NCBI GenBank assembly: GCA_022822495.1
Contig: JAJEBQ010000049.1
Location: forward strand, 1 to 64,000
Direction of reading: 5' to 3'
DNA from: Paracoccaceae bacterium
GTDB taxonomy: Bacteria > Pseudomonadota > Alphaproteobacteria > Rhodobacterales > Rhodobacteraceae
Length of the DNA: 64,000 bases
Shown piece after piece: positions 56,080-64,000 of the stretch. A program made the translations under genes and the position numbers. Each line of letters opens with the position of its first letter. Positions within the stretch are counted from its first letter, which is position 1. The notes beneath the pieces were generated by a model. The model ran no database searches. It worked only from the letters and a program-made list of their open reading frames with translations, and was not told where the DNA came from.

Positions 56080-56836
56080 CCTTAATTCAGATCTTGGTGA
56101 AAGTTTTGGACCCTGGAAGAAGGGACTTGATGAAGAGATACTTCAGATAGTTTCCTCCGCAAATGTTGCCTGTGGATTCCATGCCGGTGATCCCCTGCAA
56201 ATGAAAAGAACATGTCAATCCTGTATTGACAACGACGTTGGTATAGGGGCACATCCAGGCTTCAGAGACCTGGTCGGTTTTGGTCGAAGAGAAATTTACG
56301 GTTATGACTTGGAGGAGTTAACTGCTGAAGCGATTTATCAAATTGGTGCCTTGCAGGCTATTGCCACAGCCCTCAAGACAAAAGTCAGACATGTCAAGTT
56401 TCATGGAGCCTTGGGAAATATGTCATCCCGGGATATCAATTTGGCCAAAACCCTTTATGAGGGTGTTATGGAATTATCCTCGGATTTGAAAATTCTTGTC
56501 ATTGCAGGCACCAAACAACAGACTGCAGCGGAAGAGTTGTGTATCCCTCATGTCAAAGAAATTTTTGCTGATCGGGCTTATAACACTGATGGCACTCTTG
56601 TAAGCAGGGCAAAAAAGGGAGCCATGATTCTTGATCCTGTTCAATGTGCAAAGAATATGTTGAATGCGGTCAAAAATAATCGACTTATATCCATTGACGG
56701 GAAAGAAATTTTTATCAATCCAGAATCAATCTGCGTACATGGAGATAGTCCCAAGGCTCTTTCAATAGCTACTCAGGTCAGGCAAACACTAGAGGGGGCG
56801 GGGATCACGATAAAGAAATTTAAATCCAAATTATAA
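56066..56836 (+). CDS. pxpA: 5-oxoprolinase subunit PxpA (LamB/YcsF family)
   Basis: Catalytic-type subunit of PxpABC, 256 residues, with the family text DLNSDLGESFGPWK at the N-terminus, SANVACGFHAGDPLQM (about residue 30), VRHVKFHGALGN and ICVHGDSPKA near the end. The pxpB-pxpC-pxpA order is the common one. The stop lies inside a hairpin that may terminate the operon. Confidence 0.95.
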   Translation: MTTIDLNSDLGESFGPWKKGLDEEILQIVSSANVACGFHAGDPLQMKRTCQSCIDNDVGIGAHPGFRDLVGFGRREIYGYDLEELTAEAIYQIGALQAIATALKTKVRHVKFHGALGNMSSRDINLAKTLYEGVMELSSDLKILVIAGTKQQTAAEELCIPHVKEIFADRAYNTDGTLVSRAKKGAMILDPVQCAKNMLNAVKNNRLISIDGKEIFINPESICVHGDSPKALSIATQVRQTLEGAGITIKKFKSKL

Positions 56837-56850
56837 ACCTTGGATTTAAA
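56819..56850. terminator. Hairpin between pxpA and rplI
   Basis: TTTAAATCCAA (56819-56829) and TTGGATTTAAA (56840-56850) form a perfect 11-bp stem that includes the end of pxpA. It lies between convergent genes and probably terminates on both strands. Confidence 0.55.
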
Positions 56851-56868
56851 ATACTTTTATGTAATCAT

Positions 56869-57420
56869 TTAATCGGCAGATTCAGAGACTTTTTCTGGTT
56901 TTTCTTCTTCAGTTTTAACTTCTTTTTTTTCTTCGGTGGGTTCTTCACTCACATTGGACTGAGCTCCGGCTTCTTCCAGGGTTCGGGCAATATTTATAAA
57001 AATACTTGTTTCAACTTCTGGGTGCAAATTCACCTTGACCTGGTAGATGCCAATTTCCTTGAATGGTCGATTGAGTTCAATTTGTCGCCTGTCAACAGAT
57101 AATCCACTTTCAGTTGCCGCTCTGGCAATGTCCCTTTTCGAAACTGACCCATATAAGGAGCCTGTTTCAGAAGCAGAACGAATGACGGTAAACTCTTGAC
57201 CATTGATTTTTTCAGAAACAGCTTCAGCTTCATTTCTCAGATCAAGGTTTCGAGCTTCTATCTCCAGTTTTTTATCCTCGAAGTACTTTCTGTTTTCATC
57301 AGTATTCTTGATTGCTTTTTTCTGAGGGAGCAGAAAATTTCTGGCATATCCTGGTTTGACTTTTACCAAATCTCCCATCAGCCCCAAATTGTTAACTTTT
57401 TCAAGAAGAATAAGTTCCAT
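56869..57420 (-). CDS. rplI: Ribosomal protein bL9
   Basis: A 183-residue bL9 with the N-terminal RNA-binding domain (MELILLEKVNNLGLMGDLVKVKPGYARNFLLPQ), a connecting helix, the C-terminal domain (GSLYGSVSKRDIA) and an added acidic tail from about residue 150 (Glu/Lys-rich), which is common in alphaproteobacteria. It ends the rpsF-rpsR-rplI operon. Confidence 0.97.
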   Translation of the reverse strand: MELILLEKVNNLGLMGDLVKVKPGYARNFLLPQKKAIKNTDENRKYFEDKKLEIEARNLDLRNEAEAVSEKINGQEFTVIRSASETGSLYGSVSKRDIARAATESGLSVDRRQIELNRPFKEIGIYQVKVNLHPEVETSIFINIARTLEEAGAQSNVSEEPTEEKKEVKTEEEKPEKVSESAD

Positions 57421-57430
57421 GGTTCAAATC

Positions 57431-57658
57431 CTATCTTGACTTATAGGGTAACAAGGCTAGGAAACGAGCTCTTTTAACAGCCTTTGCTAGCTCTCTTTGC
57501 TTACCAGATGAAACAGAAGAAATTCGACGGGGGATAATTTTTCCGCGTTCGGTTAGAAACCTCCTTAGCAATTTAATATCCTTGTAATCAATTTCAGGGG
57601 AATCATCACTTGAAAAGGGGCAAACTCTTTTCCGATTATAAAAATTTTGCCTCATCAT
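57431..57658 (-). CDS. rpsR: Ribosomal protein bS18
   Basis: A 75-residue protein with [19 protein letters not shown] and [20 protein letters not shown], the conserved bS18 text. The start is placed at the first of two ATGs (57658, 57655) just before RQNFYNRKR; a longer frame reaching 57697 overlaps rpsF and adds a non-conserved leader, so it is not used. Confidence 0.95.
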   Translation of the reverse strand: MMRQNFYNRKRVCPFSSDDSPEIDYKDIKLLRRFLTERGKIIPRRISSVSSGKQRELAKAVKRARFLALLPYKSR

Positions 57659-57677
57659 AATTTGTTTTCCTTGCTCC

Positions 57678-58010
57678 TTAATTTGTTTGTCTGGCACTCA
57701 TTATTGGAGTTTGCTCCTCCGAGTGTTGGTCTACCTTGGTTGTAAGATAACGGAGAATGTCTTCATTTAATCCGAGCCTTCGTTCCAGCTCAATGACAGC
57801 CTCAGGTGGAGAATCCATCCGGAAAAACAAATAGTGACCTCGTCGGTTTTTCTTAATCACATATGCCAGTCTCCGGGCACCCCAGTATTCTTTGTATAGG
57901 ATAGATCCACCATTATCAGAAAGAATTCCCTCAATATCCCCCGAAAGTTTTTCAACTTGGGTATTTGTCAACTCCTGTCGAGTGATACAAACCTGTTCGT
58001 ATAGGGCCAT
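57678..58010 (-). CDS. rpsF: Ribosomal protein bS6
   Basis: A 110-residue bS6 that pairs with bS18 in the 30S platform. It starts [20 protein letters not shown] and contains [25 protein letters not shown], the conserved core. First gene of the rpsF-rpsR-rplI operon, divergent from fabD. Confidence 0.96.
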   Translation of the reverse strand: MALYEQVCITRQELTNTQVEKLSGDIEGILSDNGGSILYKEYWGARRLAYVIKKNRRGHYLFFRMDSPPEAVIELERRLGLNEDILRYLTTKVDQHSEEQTPIMSARQTN

Positions 58011-58146
58011 TTACGTCCTCAAAATAATTTTTATTCCTCTCCGATCTCAGGTCCTAAACCCCATTGTATTTCGGAGCGTTAATATCTAGTAAATTTGGTA
58101 TTCACTTACAAGGTTGCTTCCTTTGGGTTGAATTCCCGGTAGAAAC

Positions 58147-58177
58147 AATCCTACTTTGTTTTCATTAAAGTGGGATT
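58147..58177. other. Stem-loop between rpsF and fabD
   Basis: AATCCTACTTT (58147-58157) and AAAGTGGGATT (58167-58177) form an 11-bp stem with one G-U and a 9-nt loop. No U-run follows. It lies in the divergent leader region and could be a 5' UTR element of either operon. Confidence 0.4.
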
Positions 58178-58234
58178 AGGGTTTGATTTTACAACACTCA
58201 AACAAGGATAGAACCCTTAAATAGGAGAAAAATA

Positions 58235-59188
58235 TTGCAAACAGTACTATTATTTCCCGGTCAAGGTTCACAAGCAATAGGAATGGGTAAGGAAATTGTT
58301 GAGAATTTTCCCTGTGCCAAAGACATTTTTGATAGGGTGGATGAGGCTTTGGAGGAGAAGCTTTCAACCTTGATTTGGGATGGCGATATAAATGAGTTGA
58401 CCCTAACCAAGAATGTCCAACCGGCCTTGATGGCAACATCAATGGCTGTATTTCAGGTGATTATGTCCGAGGGCTATGGGATGTCATCAACAAAATACAT
58501 GGCAGGGCATAGTTTGGGTGAATATTCGGCGCTTTGTGCTGCAGGTTCAGTTTCACTCGAGGATACAACAAAATTACTACGTCTTCGAGGCGAAGCGATG
58601 CAACAAGCCGTCAATATCGGAGAAGGAAAAATGGCCGCAATTTTGGGGCTCGACATCGCTGAGGTCAGGGAAATCTCAGAAAGGGCTTCAAAGGATGGTG
58701 TTTGTGATATTGCCAATGATAATGATCCCAAACAAGTTGTGGTTTCCGGTCAGAAAGAAGCAGTGAGCATGGCAATGGAACTCGCTACTGACAAAGGCGC
58801 AAGAAGAGTTGTCGAGCTAACTGTATCAGCTCCTTTTCATTGTCGACTCATGCAACCGGCGGCAGAAAAGATGGCAAACGCTTTGACCAGGACAAAAATA
58901 GAAGATCCAAAGATACCAGTCATTTCGAACGTAACTGCCGGACCTGTATCCAATTCGGAAGAAATTAGACAGAATTTGGTCAAACAGGTAACGTCTACAG
59001 TAAGGTGGAGAGAATCAATGCAGTTTTTGGCTGCAAAACCAATTTCGACAGCCTTCGAACTCGGGTCTGGAAATGTCCTGACTGGATTGCTTCGACGAAT
59101 AGATAGAAATATTAAATGTTATCCTGTTGGTAACACTTCACAAGTTAAAGCAGCATTAGAAAAGATGGAATCTGATTATGAAAATTGA
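58235..59188 (+). CDS. fabD: Malonyl-CoA:ACP transacylase
   Basis: Loads malonyl groups onto acyl carrier protein. The 317-residue protein has LFPGQGSQAIGMG at the N-terminus, the nucleophile motif GHSLGEYSALCAAG (Ser about residue 91) and the His in SAPFHCRLM. It uses a TTG start at 58235, supported by AGGAG at 58223-58227 and by the family N-terminus MQTVLLFPGQ. It overlaps fabG by 11 nt. Confidence 0.96.
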   Translation: MQTVLLFPGQGSQAIGMGKEIVENFPCAKDIFDRVDEALEEKLSTLIWDGDINELTLTKNVQPALMATSMAVFQVIMSEGYGMSSTKYMAGHSLGEYSALCAAGSVSLEDTTKLLRLRGEAMQQAVNIGEGKMAAILGLDIAEVREISERASKDGVCDIANDNDPKQVVVSGQKEAVSMAMELATDKGARRVVELTVSAPFHCRLMQPAAEKMANALTRTKIEDPKIPVISNVTAGPVSNSEEIRQNLVKQVTSTVRWRESMQFLAAKPISTAFELGSGNVLTGLLRRIDRNIKCYPVGNTSQVKAALEKMESDYEN

Positions 59189-59924
59189 TTTGAACAGTAA
59201 AAGAGCATTGGTAACGGGTGCAACCGGGGGGATAGGTGAAGCAATAGCCAAGGCCTTACTCGAAGCTGGGGCCGAGGTTGTGATTTCGGGCACAAAAGTT
59301 GAAAAGTTGGAAAAACTCGAAGCAGAATTGGGCTCAGAGGGTAAAGTTATACCGATACCATCAAATCTTGGGAGTCCCGAGGATATCCAAAATTTGATTT
59401 CTCAGACAACAGAAATTGATGGTGGCATCGATATCCTTATCAACAATGCTGGTATAACTCGTGATGGATTACTCTTGCGGATGCATGAGGATGATTGGCA
59501 GAATGTTATGGAAATTAACCTGAAGGCCGTAATGATGCTGACCAAGGGTATGTTACGAAATATGCTTAAAAAACGATGGGGAAGAATCATCAACATTACT
59601 TCAATTGTTGGTTCGACAGGCAATCCTGGTCAATCCAATTACGCGGCCGCCAAAGCCGGATTGGTTGGCTTTTCTAAATCTCTTGCACAGGAAGTGGCCA
59701 ATCGAGGGATTACCGTAAATTGTCTGGCGCCTGGGTTTATTGAAACTGAAATGACCAATAAACTTTCTGATGAAAGAAAGAAAATTCTTGTAAATAATAT
59801 TCCTATGCAGAAAATGGGGCGACCAGAGGATATTTCATTTCCAGTTTTATTTTTGGCATCTGAACAGGCTTCATATATTACCGGTCAATCATTGCATGTA
59901 AATGGTGGGCTTGCTATGATTTAA
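59178..59924 (+). CDS. fabG: 3-oxoacyl-ACP reductase
   Basis: Short-chain dehydrogenase that reduces 3-oxoacyl-ACP with NADPH. The 248-residue protein has the TGATGGIGEAIAKAL cofactor motif, LINNAGITRDGLLLRM, the catalytic Ser (NITSIVGSTGNPGQSNYAAAKAG with Tyr and Lys) and the C-terminal ITGQSLHVNGGLAMI. Normal length. It overlaps fabD and precedes acpP. Confidence 0.96.
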   Translation: MKIDLNSKRALVTGATGGIGEAIAKALLEAGAEVVISGTKVEKLEKLEAELGSEGKVIPIPSNLGSPEDIQNLISQTTEIDGGIDILINNAGITRDGLLLRMHEDDWQNVMEINLKAVMMLTKGMLRNMLKKRWGRIINITSIVGSTGNPGQSNYAAAKAGLVGFSKSLAQEVANRGITVNCLAPGFIETEMTNKLSDERKKILVNNIPMQKMGRPEDISFPVLFLASEQASYITGQSLHVNGGLAMI

Positions 59925-60090
59925 TGAAGGGCGATGGCGTAAAGGAATATAGATATTGACACGCAATCAACATAAAATTGGATTGGAAAATCCATATAAT
60001 AATTGTATTTATATGGGTCAGTAATATTTTCGTATTTAAAATACAGGGCAAGTGCCAATAATAGTTTAATAATAATTTTAGGAGTAAAAC

Positions 60091-60330
60091 ATGGATGAAA
60101 TAGCATCTCGCGTTCGAGCAATTGTTGTGGATCACTTGGGAGTGGACGAGGAAGCGGTTGTTGATTCAGCCTCATTTATACAGGATTTGGGTGCTGATAG
60201 TTTAGATACGGTCGAGCTGGTTATGGCATTTGAAGAAGAATTCGAAGTTGAAATCAAAGATGAAGATGCAGAAGGTATCAATACCTTTGAGGATGCTGTA
60301 AACTTTATAAAAAAGGCCCAATCTGAATAA
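60091..60330 (+). CDS. acpP: Acyl carrier protein
   Basis: A 79-residue acidic protein with the phosphopantetheine attachment Ser in [19 protein letters not shown]. Start is supported by AGGAG before the ATG. It sits 166 nt after fabG, in an AT-rich stretch where a separate promoter is likely because ACP is needed in excess. Confidence 0.97.
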   Translation: MDEIASRVRAIVVDHLGVDEEAVVDSASFIQDLGADSLDTVELVMAFEEEFEVEIKDEDAEGINTFEDAVNFIKKAQSE

Positions 60331-60426
60331 ACACACACGAATTTCAGAAAAATTTCTAAACATCTAACAAGGCACTATTAAGGGGAGAAAAGCGTAAGTT
60401 TCTTGTTCTAGTCAAGGATAAATAAT

Positions 60427-61137
60427 ATGTTGATTTTCCCAATCATCCAGATTCATGATGGGGTTTGTGTGAGTCTTGAAAGGGGTGATACAGATCGTCC
60501 AATTGTATGGCATATTGACCCTGTTGCCAAAGCCAAGGAGTTTTCAAATACCGGCGCAACATGGATGCATGTAACCGATATTGATGCCATTGGTGGATCC
60601 AACAAAAACAAGGATTTGGTCATAAACATTATTAGACAGGCCGGGATTCCTGTGCAATATGGGGGTGGGATTAGATCCTCCTTGCATGTTGATGAATGGG
60701 TTGACTTAGGTGCTGGCCGAATTGTGGTTGGAACTTTGGCTGTCCTCAATCCCGATTTGGTCAAGGAAATAGCCAAATTATACCCGGATCAAATTGTGAT
60801 CGCTTTGGATATTTGGCAAGGGAAGGTCATGATTCATGGCTGGAAAGAAGCGGGGCCAATAGAACCTGAAGATTTTATCAATGCGTATTACGGAATTCCG
60901 TTGGCAGGAATTATTATTACTGATATTGATGCAAATATAGAAGATATGGAAAGTACCTTGGAGCAATTGACCTATCTGGCATCTGTTTCAAGTAGCCCTG
61001 TCATTGCAAGTGGCGTTGTCAGAAGAGTAAGTGATATTACGAGATTATCAAAAATAACCAATGTTGAGGGAGCTATAGTGGGCACTGGACTCTATAACAA
61101 GACTTTTGAACTGGAAGATGTTTTGAAAGTTGCCTAG
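60427..61137 (+). CDS. HisA/HisF-like TIM-barrel protein, catalytic Asp missing
   Basis: A 236-residue protein of the HisA family by its repeat pattern: LIFPIIQIHDGVCVSLERGD, VQYGGGIRSSLHVDEWVDLGAGRIVVGT, IVIALDIWQGKVMIHGW. In true HisA the first strand ends PALD/PAID with the general-base Asp at residue 8; here it is Gln. The usual TDISRDGT loop is TDIDANIEDME. It therefore probably does not perform the histidine-pathway isomerisation. It lies between acpP and fabF in the fab operon, an unusual place. A role in fatty-acid or cofactor metabolism is inference only. Confidence 0.85.
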   Translation: MLIFPIIQIHDGVCVSLERGDTDRPIVWHIDPVAKAKEFSNTGATWMHVTDIDAIGGSNKNKDLVINIIRQAGIPVQYGGGIRSSLHVDEWVDLGAGRIVVGTLAVLNPDLVKEIAKLYPDQIVIALDIWQGKVMIHGWKEAGPIEPEDFINAYYGIPLAGIIITDIDANIEDMESTLEQLTYLASVSSSPVIASGVVRRVSDITRLSKITNVEGAIVGTGLYNKTFELEDVLKVA

Positions 61138-61218
61138 AAGGAAACTGCAATTTCCTCTCAACCGAAAATCAGGTAACAAAGACAATATTTAAATTAACTA
61201 ACTATAAGAGGTTAACAA

Positions 61219-62472
61219 GTGGTACGAAGAGTAGTTGTAACTGGCTTGGGTTTGATTACTCCTCTGGCATGTGGAGTTGAGGAAACCTGGCAGAAGTTAT
61301 TGCAGGGGCAAGGGACTTCCAGAACCATCAAAAAGTTTGATGCTTCCCATCTTGCGACAAACTATGCTTGTGAAATTCCCGTGGATGACAGCGAAGGTTT
61401 TAATCCAAATAATTGGTTAGCTCACAGAGAAAGACGAAAAATTGATGATTTTATACTTTATTCGATTGTGGCTTCGGATCAGGCTATAGCCGATGCGGGG
61501 TGGAAACCGGCAAACGAAAATGAGCAATATCGTGCCGGTGTACTTATTGGATCTGGTATAGGGGGTCTTGCCACAATTGCCGAAACCACACTGGTACTAA
61601 AGGAAAAGGGTCCCAGAAGGGTATCGCCATTCTTTATCCCGGGTTCACTCATAAACCTTGCTTCAGGGCAGGTTTCCATTCGATATTCCTTAAAGGGTCC
61701 CAATCAATCCACTGTTACAGCGTGTGCTACCGGTGCTCATGCCTTGGGAGATGCAACAAAAATAATTATGGCGGATGAAGCTGATGTCATGGTGGCAGGG
61801 GGTTCTGAAAGCCCAATATGCGAGATAGGTATTGCTGGATTTAATGCGTGTAAGGCACTCTCGACCCAATGGCGAGAAAATCCCTCCAAAGCCAGCAGAC
61901 CCTTTGATAAGATCCGTGATGGTTTTGTGATGGGTGAGGGAGCTGGCATAGTTGTTCTTGAGGAAATGGAACATGCCAAAAGAAGAGGGGCCAAGATTTA
62001 TGCCGAGGTAACCGGCTATGGTATTTCTGGAGATGCCTATCATATAACGGCCCCTTCAGAGGATGGCAGTGGAGGATTACGGTCCATGGAAATGGCAGTC
62101 AAGAAGGCCAAAATCAGCGGATCTGATTTGGATTATATCAACGCTCATGGAACTTCAACCATGGCCGATACGATCGAATTGGCTGCGATCCACAAGTTGG
62201 TAGGAAATGATTTAAAATCTGTTTCAATTTCATCAACCAAATCATCAATCGGGCATTTACTGGGTGCTGCCGGTTCTGTTGAAGCCATTTTTTCAATTCT
62301 TGCCATCCGAGATCAGGTGGTGCCGCCGACAATAAACCTTGACGATCCGATTGTTTCCGATGAATATGATCTGGTTCCGAATATCTCCAAACCAAGGAAG
62401 GTCAATCATGTCATGTCCAATTCCTTTGGATTTGGCGGCTCCAATGCAACATTAGTGTTCTCAAAATATTGA
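61219..62472 (+). CDS. fabF: 3-oxoacyl-ACP synthase II
   Basis: Condenses malonyl-ACP with acyl-ACP in chain elongation. The 417-residue protein uses GTG at 61219 (AGAGG upstream) followed by VRRVVVTGLGLITPL. Active-site residues are the Cys in VTACATGAHALG, the His in NAHGTSTMADT and the His in TKSSIGHLLGAAG, with the C-terminal SNSFGFGGSNATLV. It ends 1 nt before mltG. Confidence 0.97.
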   Translation: MVRRVVVTGLGLITPLACGVEETWQKLLQGQGTSRTIKKFDASHLATNYACEIPVDDSEGFNPNNWLAHRERRKIDDFILYSIVASDQAIADAGWKPANENEQYRAGVLIGSGIGGLATIAETTLVLKEKGPRRVSPFFIPGSLINLASGQVSIRYSLKGPNQSTVTACATGAHALGDATKIIMADEADVMVAGGSESPICEIGIAGFNACKALSTQWRENPSKASRPFDKIRDGFVMGEGAGIVVLEEMEHAKRRGAKIYAEVTGYGISGDAYHITAPSEDGSGGLRSMEMAVKKAKISGSDLDYINAHGTSTMADTIELAAIHKLVGNDLKSVSISSTKSSIGHLLGAAGSVEAIFSILAIRDQVVPPTINLDDPIVSDEYDLVPNISKPRKVNHVMSNSFGFGGSNATLVFSKY

Positions 62473-62473
62473 G

Positions 62474-63619
62474 ATGAAACTTAGAGCTGTACCATCAGAA
62501 ATCATTACATTTCTGCTGATTATTACCCTTGCTATTGCCGGTCTCCTTTTTTATTCTCAAACCAAGTTTTCTGCGGCAGGCCCACTAGAAAGGGCGGTTT
62601 ATTTCAGCATTGACAAAGGTGATCACATAGGAAGGATTACCAGTAAGCTTCATGGTGAGGGGATCATTTCCAGCAAGCTTGTATTTCAAATAGGTGCGTA
62701 TTTGGAACAGAAGCAAAACCAACTTAAATTTGGTCTTTTTGAAATCCCTGCCCAAGCTTCCATGGCTGAGGTTCTTGAGGTTATAACCAAAACCAATCCA
62801 GGGTTAACCAAATATGCCATACAATTGATTTTATCAGGTAAGGGGAATTTGATACGTGTCCGTGAAAGATTGCCCGGCGAAAATGGTAATTATACCGAAA
62901 TTTACGCTGAGAAATTTGAGGGTGCGCTAGCACCAGAAATCCAACATATTCTGGAGAATGATGATCTTTATCAGCTTTCAGTTACTGTTGTAGAGGGCCT
63001 TACCAGTTGGCAGATTGTGAACGCCATGAAGGATGCCCCTTTTCTTGTGGGAAGTATTGATGTTATTCCGGAAGAAGGATCAATAGCACCAAATACGTAT
63101 TCAATTAAATTCCCAACAGATAAAGTTGAACTCTTGAATCGTATGGTATCGAGTCAAGCCAGGATATTGGAAGAAGAATGGAAAAAGAGGTCACTAAGTG
63201 CTCCAGTGAATACAGTGGGAGATGCTTTAATTCTAGCCTCGATAATTGAAAAAGAAACTGGCGTGGCTGATGAAAGAACTTTGGTTGCTTCAGTGTTTTC
63301 CAACCGGTTGGATAAAGGAATGTTATTACAAACCGACCCAACTCTAATTTATGGTCTTACTGAAGGTAAAGGTGCTCTAGGGAGGGGTTTGCGACAAAGT
63401 GAGTTGAAAAAGGATACGCCTTATAACACTTACCTGCATCCTGGTTTGCCTCCAACGCCAATTTCAAATCCTTCACGGTTGTCGATACATGCAGCTCTGA
63501 ATCCAGCGGAAACTGATTACCTCTACTTTGTTGCTGATGGCAAAGGGGGGCATGCCTTTGCCGAAAGTTATGATGAACACAGAAAAAATGTGAGGGTTTG
63601 GCGAGAATTGGGCAATTAA
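62474..63619 (+). CDS. mltG: Endolytic murein transglycosylase
   Basis: Cleaves glycan strands in peptidoglycan and limits chain length. The 381-residue protein has one N-terminal membrane helix (about residues 9-27), a LysM-like region, and the YceG domain with the catalytic Glu in LASIIEKETGVADER and the TDPTLIYGL motif, plus YNTYLHPGLPPTPISNPS near the end. fabF-mltG is a common alphaproteobacterial order. Confidence 0.95.
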   Translation: MKLRAVPSEIITFLLIITLAIAGLLFYSQTKFSAAGPLERAVYFSIDKGDHIGRITSKLHGEGIISSKLVFQIGAYLEQKQNQLKFGLFEIPAQASMAEVLEVITKTNPGLTKYAIQLILSGKGNLIRVRERLPGENGNYTEIYAEKFEGALAPEIQHILENDDLYQLSVTVVEGLTSWQIVNAMKDAPFLVGSIDVIPEEGSIAPNTYSIKFPTDKVELLNRMVSSQARILEEEWKKRSLSAPVNTVGDALILASIIEKETGVADERTLVASVFSNRLDKGMLLQTDPTLIYGLTEGKGALGRGLRQSELKKDTPYNTYLHPGLPPTPISNPSRLSIHAALNPAETDYLYFVADGKGGHAFAESYDEHRKNVRVWRELGN

Positions 63620-63953
63620 ATGAAATAGTATGTTTGTAGTATTAAAATCCAACAAGTAGGGATTATCAAGGCAATTTATGAGAAGTAAATTGGCTGACTA
63701 AGCTATGTAGCCTTGAAATACATAACAGATTGTCGCGCTGTATTGAAGAAAGGTTTATTCCGTGTAATTATTTATTGTGACAATAATCTTAGAAAAATGA
63801 ATTGGATGGTAATTCATTGAGTAGAATCAACCAAAAATTATCTTGTTCCGATTAAATTCTTACCAGGTTATTCTACGTGGTTTCATTGATTTATTTACTT
63901 TAGAGCCTACATTTAAGCATCATTGAATGTAGGCTCCATAAAAGGATAGAACA
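63620..63953. other. Intergenic region between mltG and the probable cysE
   Basis: 334 nt, AT-rich, without a recognised gene. It holds a strong inverted repeat at 63903-63936. Confidence 0.6.
63903..63936 (+). promoter_or_regulatory. Perfect 11-bp inverted repeat before the probable cysE
   Basis: GAGCCTACATT (63903-63913) and AATGTAGGCTC (63926-63936) with a 12-nt loop, ending 17 nt before the ATG and 4 nt before the ribosome site. It could be a terminator of mltG, an operator, or a 5' UTR element. Confidence 0.5.
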
Positions 63954-64000
63954 TGGCTGAGGCATCAACAAAGTTGGCACAACTTGATCCCGTTTGGACC
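63954..64000 (+). CDS. Probable serine O-acetyltransferase, 5' end only
   Basis: An ATG with AAAGGA upstream starts MAEASTKLAQLDPVWT and runs off the window. The LDPVW wording matches the N-terminus of CysE-type serine acetyltransferases, but only 15 residues are available, so the call is tentative. Confidence 0.4.

Noticed and set aside
59956-60000. TTGACA ... TATAAT as a promoter for acpP
   Set aside because: The spacing is 33 nt, much longer than the normal 16-18 for a sigma-70 promoter.

Overview
The window looks like chromosomal DNA of an AT-rich alphaproteobacterium (G+C about 40 percent by eye). The evidence is an aa3-type CtaD very close in wording to Paracoccus/Rhodospirillales enzymes, the rpsF-rpsR-rplI / fabD-fabG-acpP-fabF-mltG neighbourhood, the dac-tmk-holB-tatD-MBL gene string, and a large share of ABC and TRAP uptake genes. 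The species cannot be named from the sequence.

Layout. 1-7.6 kb: the 3'-truncated gene of an ATPase-ankyrin protein, then housekeeping genes ilvC, carA, yqeY, ctaD and lipB. 7.6-19.5 kb: tRNA-Leu(GAG), a polyamine-type ABC operon, an RpiR-family regulator with RidA, and a dipeptide-type ABC operon. 19.6-28.2 kb, minus strand: a sugar-type ABC operon, an unfamiliar TIM-barrel-like protein, an M81 (MlrC-like) peptidase and an AEC carrier. A 15-bp palindrome TGTAA-N5-TTACA lies in front of ridA-rpiR, the dipeptide SBP gene, the sugar SBP gene and (twice) far upstream of the M81 gene. It resembles the known HexR/RpiR operator, so these units may form one regulon. 28.2-32.7 kb: MBL hydrolase, tatD, holB, tmk and dac, then tRNA-Ser(UGA).

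32.9-41.3 kb is an accessory region starting at the 3' end of tRNA-Ser and marked by three att-like copies of a 37-nt sequence (32941, 39327, 41273). It holds decayed phage/recombinase genes, two Fic proteins and, most notably, an IS1595-family transposon with both ends present (33540-36781). The transposon has 25-bp terminal inverted repeats with one mismatch, a perfect 8-bp target duplication (AAAAAAAG), a frameshifted transposase and a passenger restriction-modification pair. 41.5-45.5 kb: a beta-hydroxyacid dehydrogenase and a TRAP transporter. 45.8-47.3 kb: remnants of a DNA methylase and an ISAs1 transposase, then a MntA-HepT type toxin-antitoxin pair.

47.5-64 kb: a TPP enzyme, pobA, a redoxin, rpe and acs; the 5-oxoprolinase genes pxpBCA; ribosomal genes rpsF-rpsR-rplI; and the fatty-acid operon fabD-fabG-acpP-(HisA-like)-fabF-mltG. 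The HisA-like protein inside the fab cluster lacks the usual catalytic Asp. The window ends in the first codons of a probable cysE.
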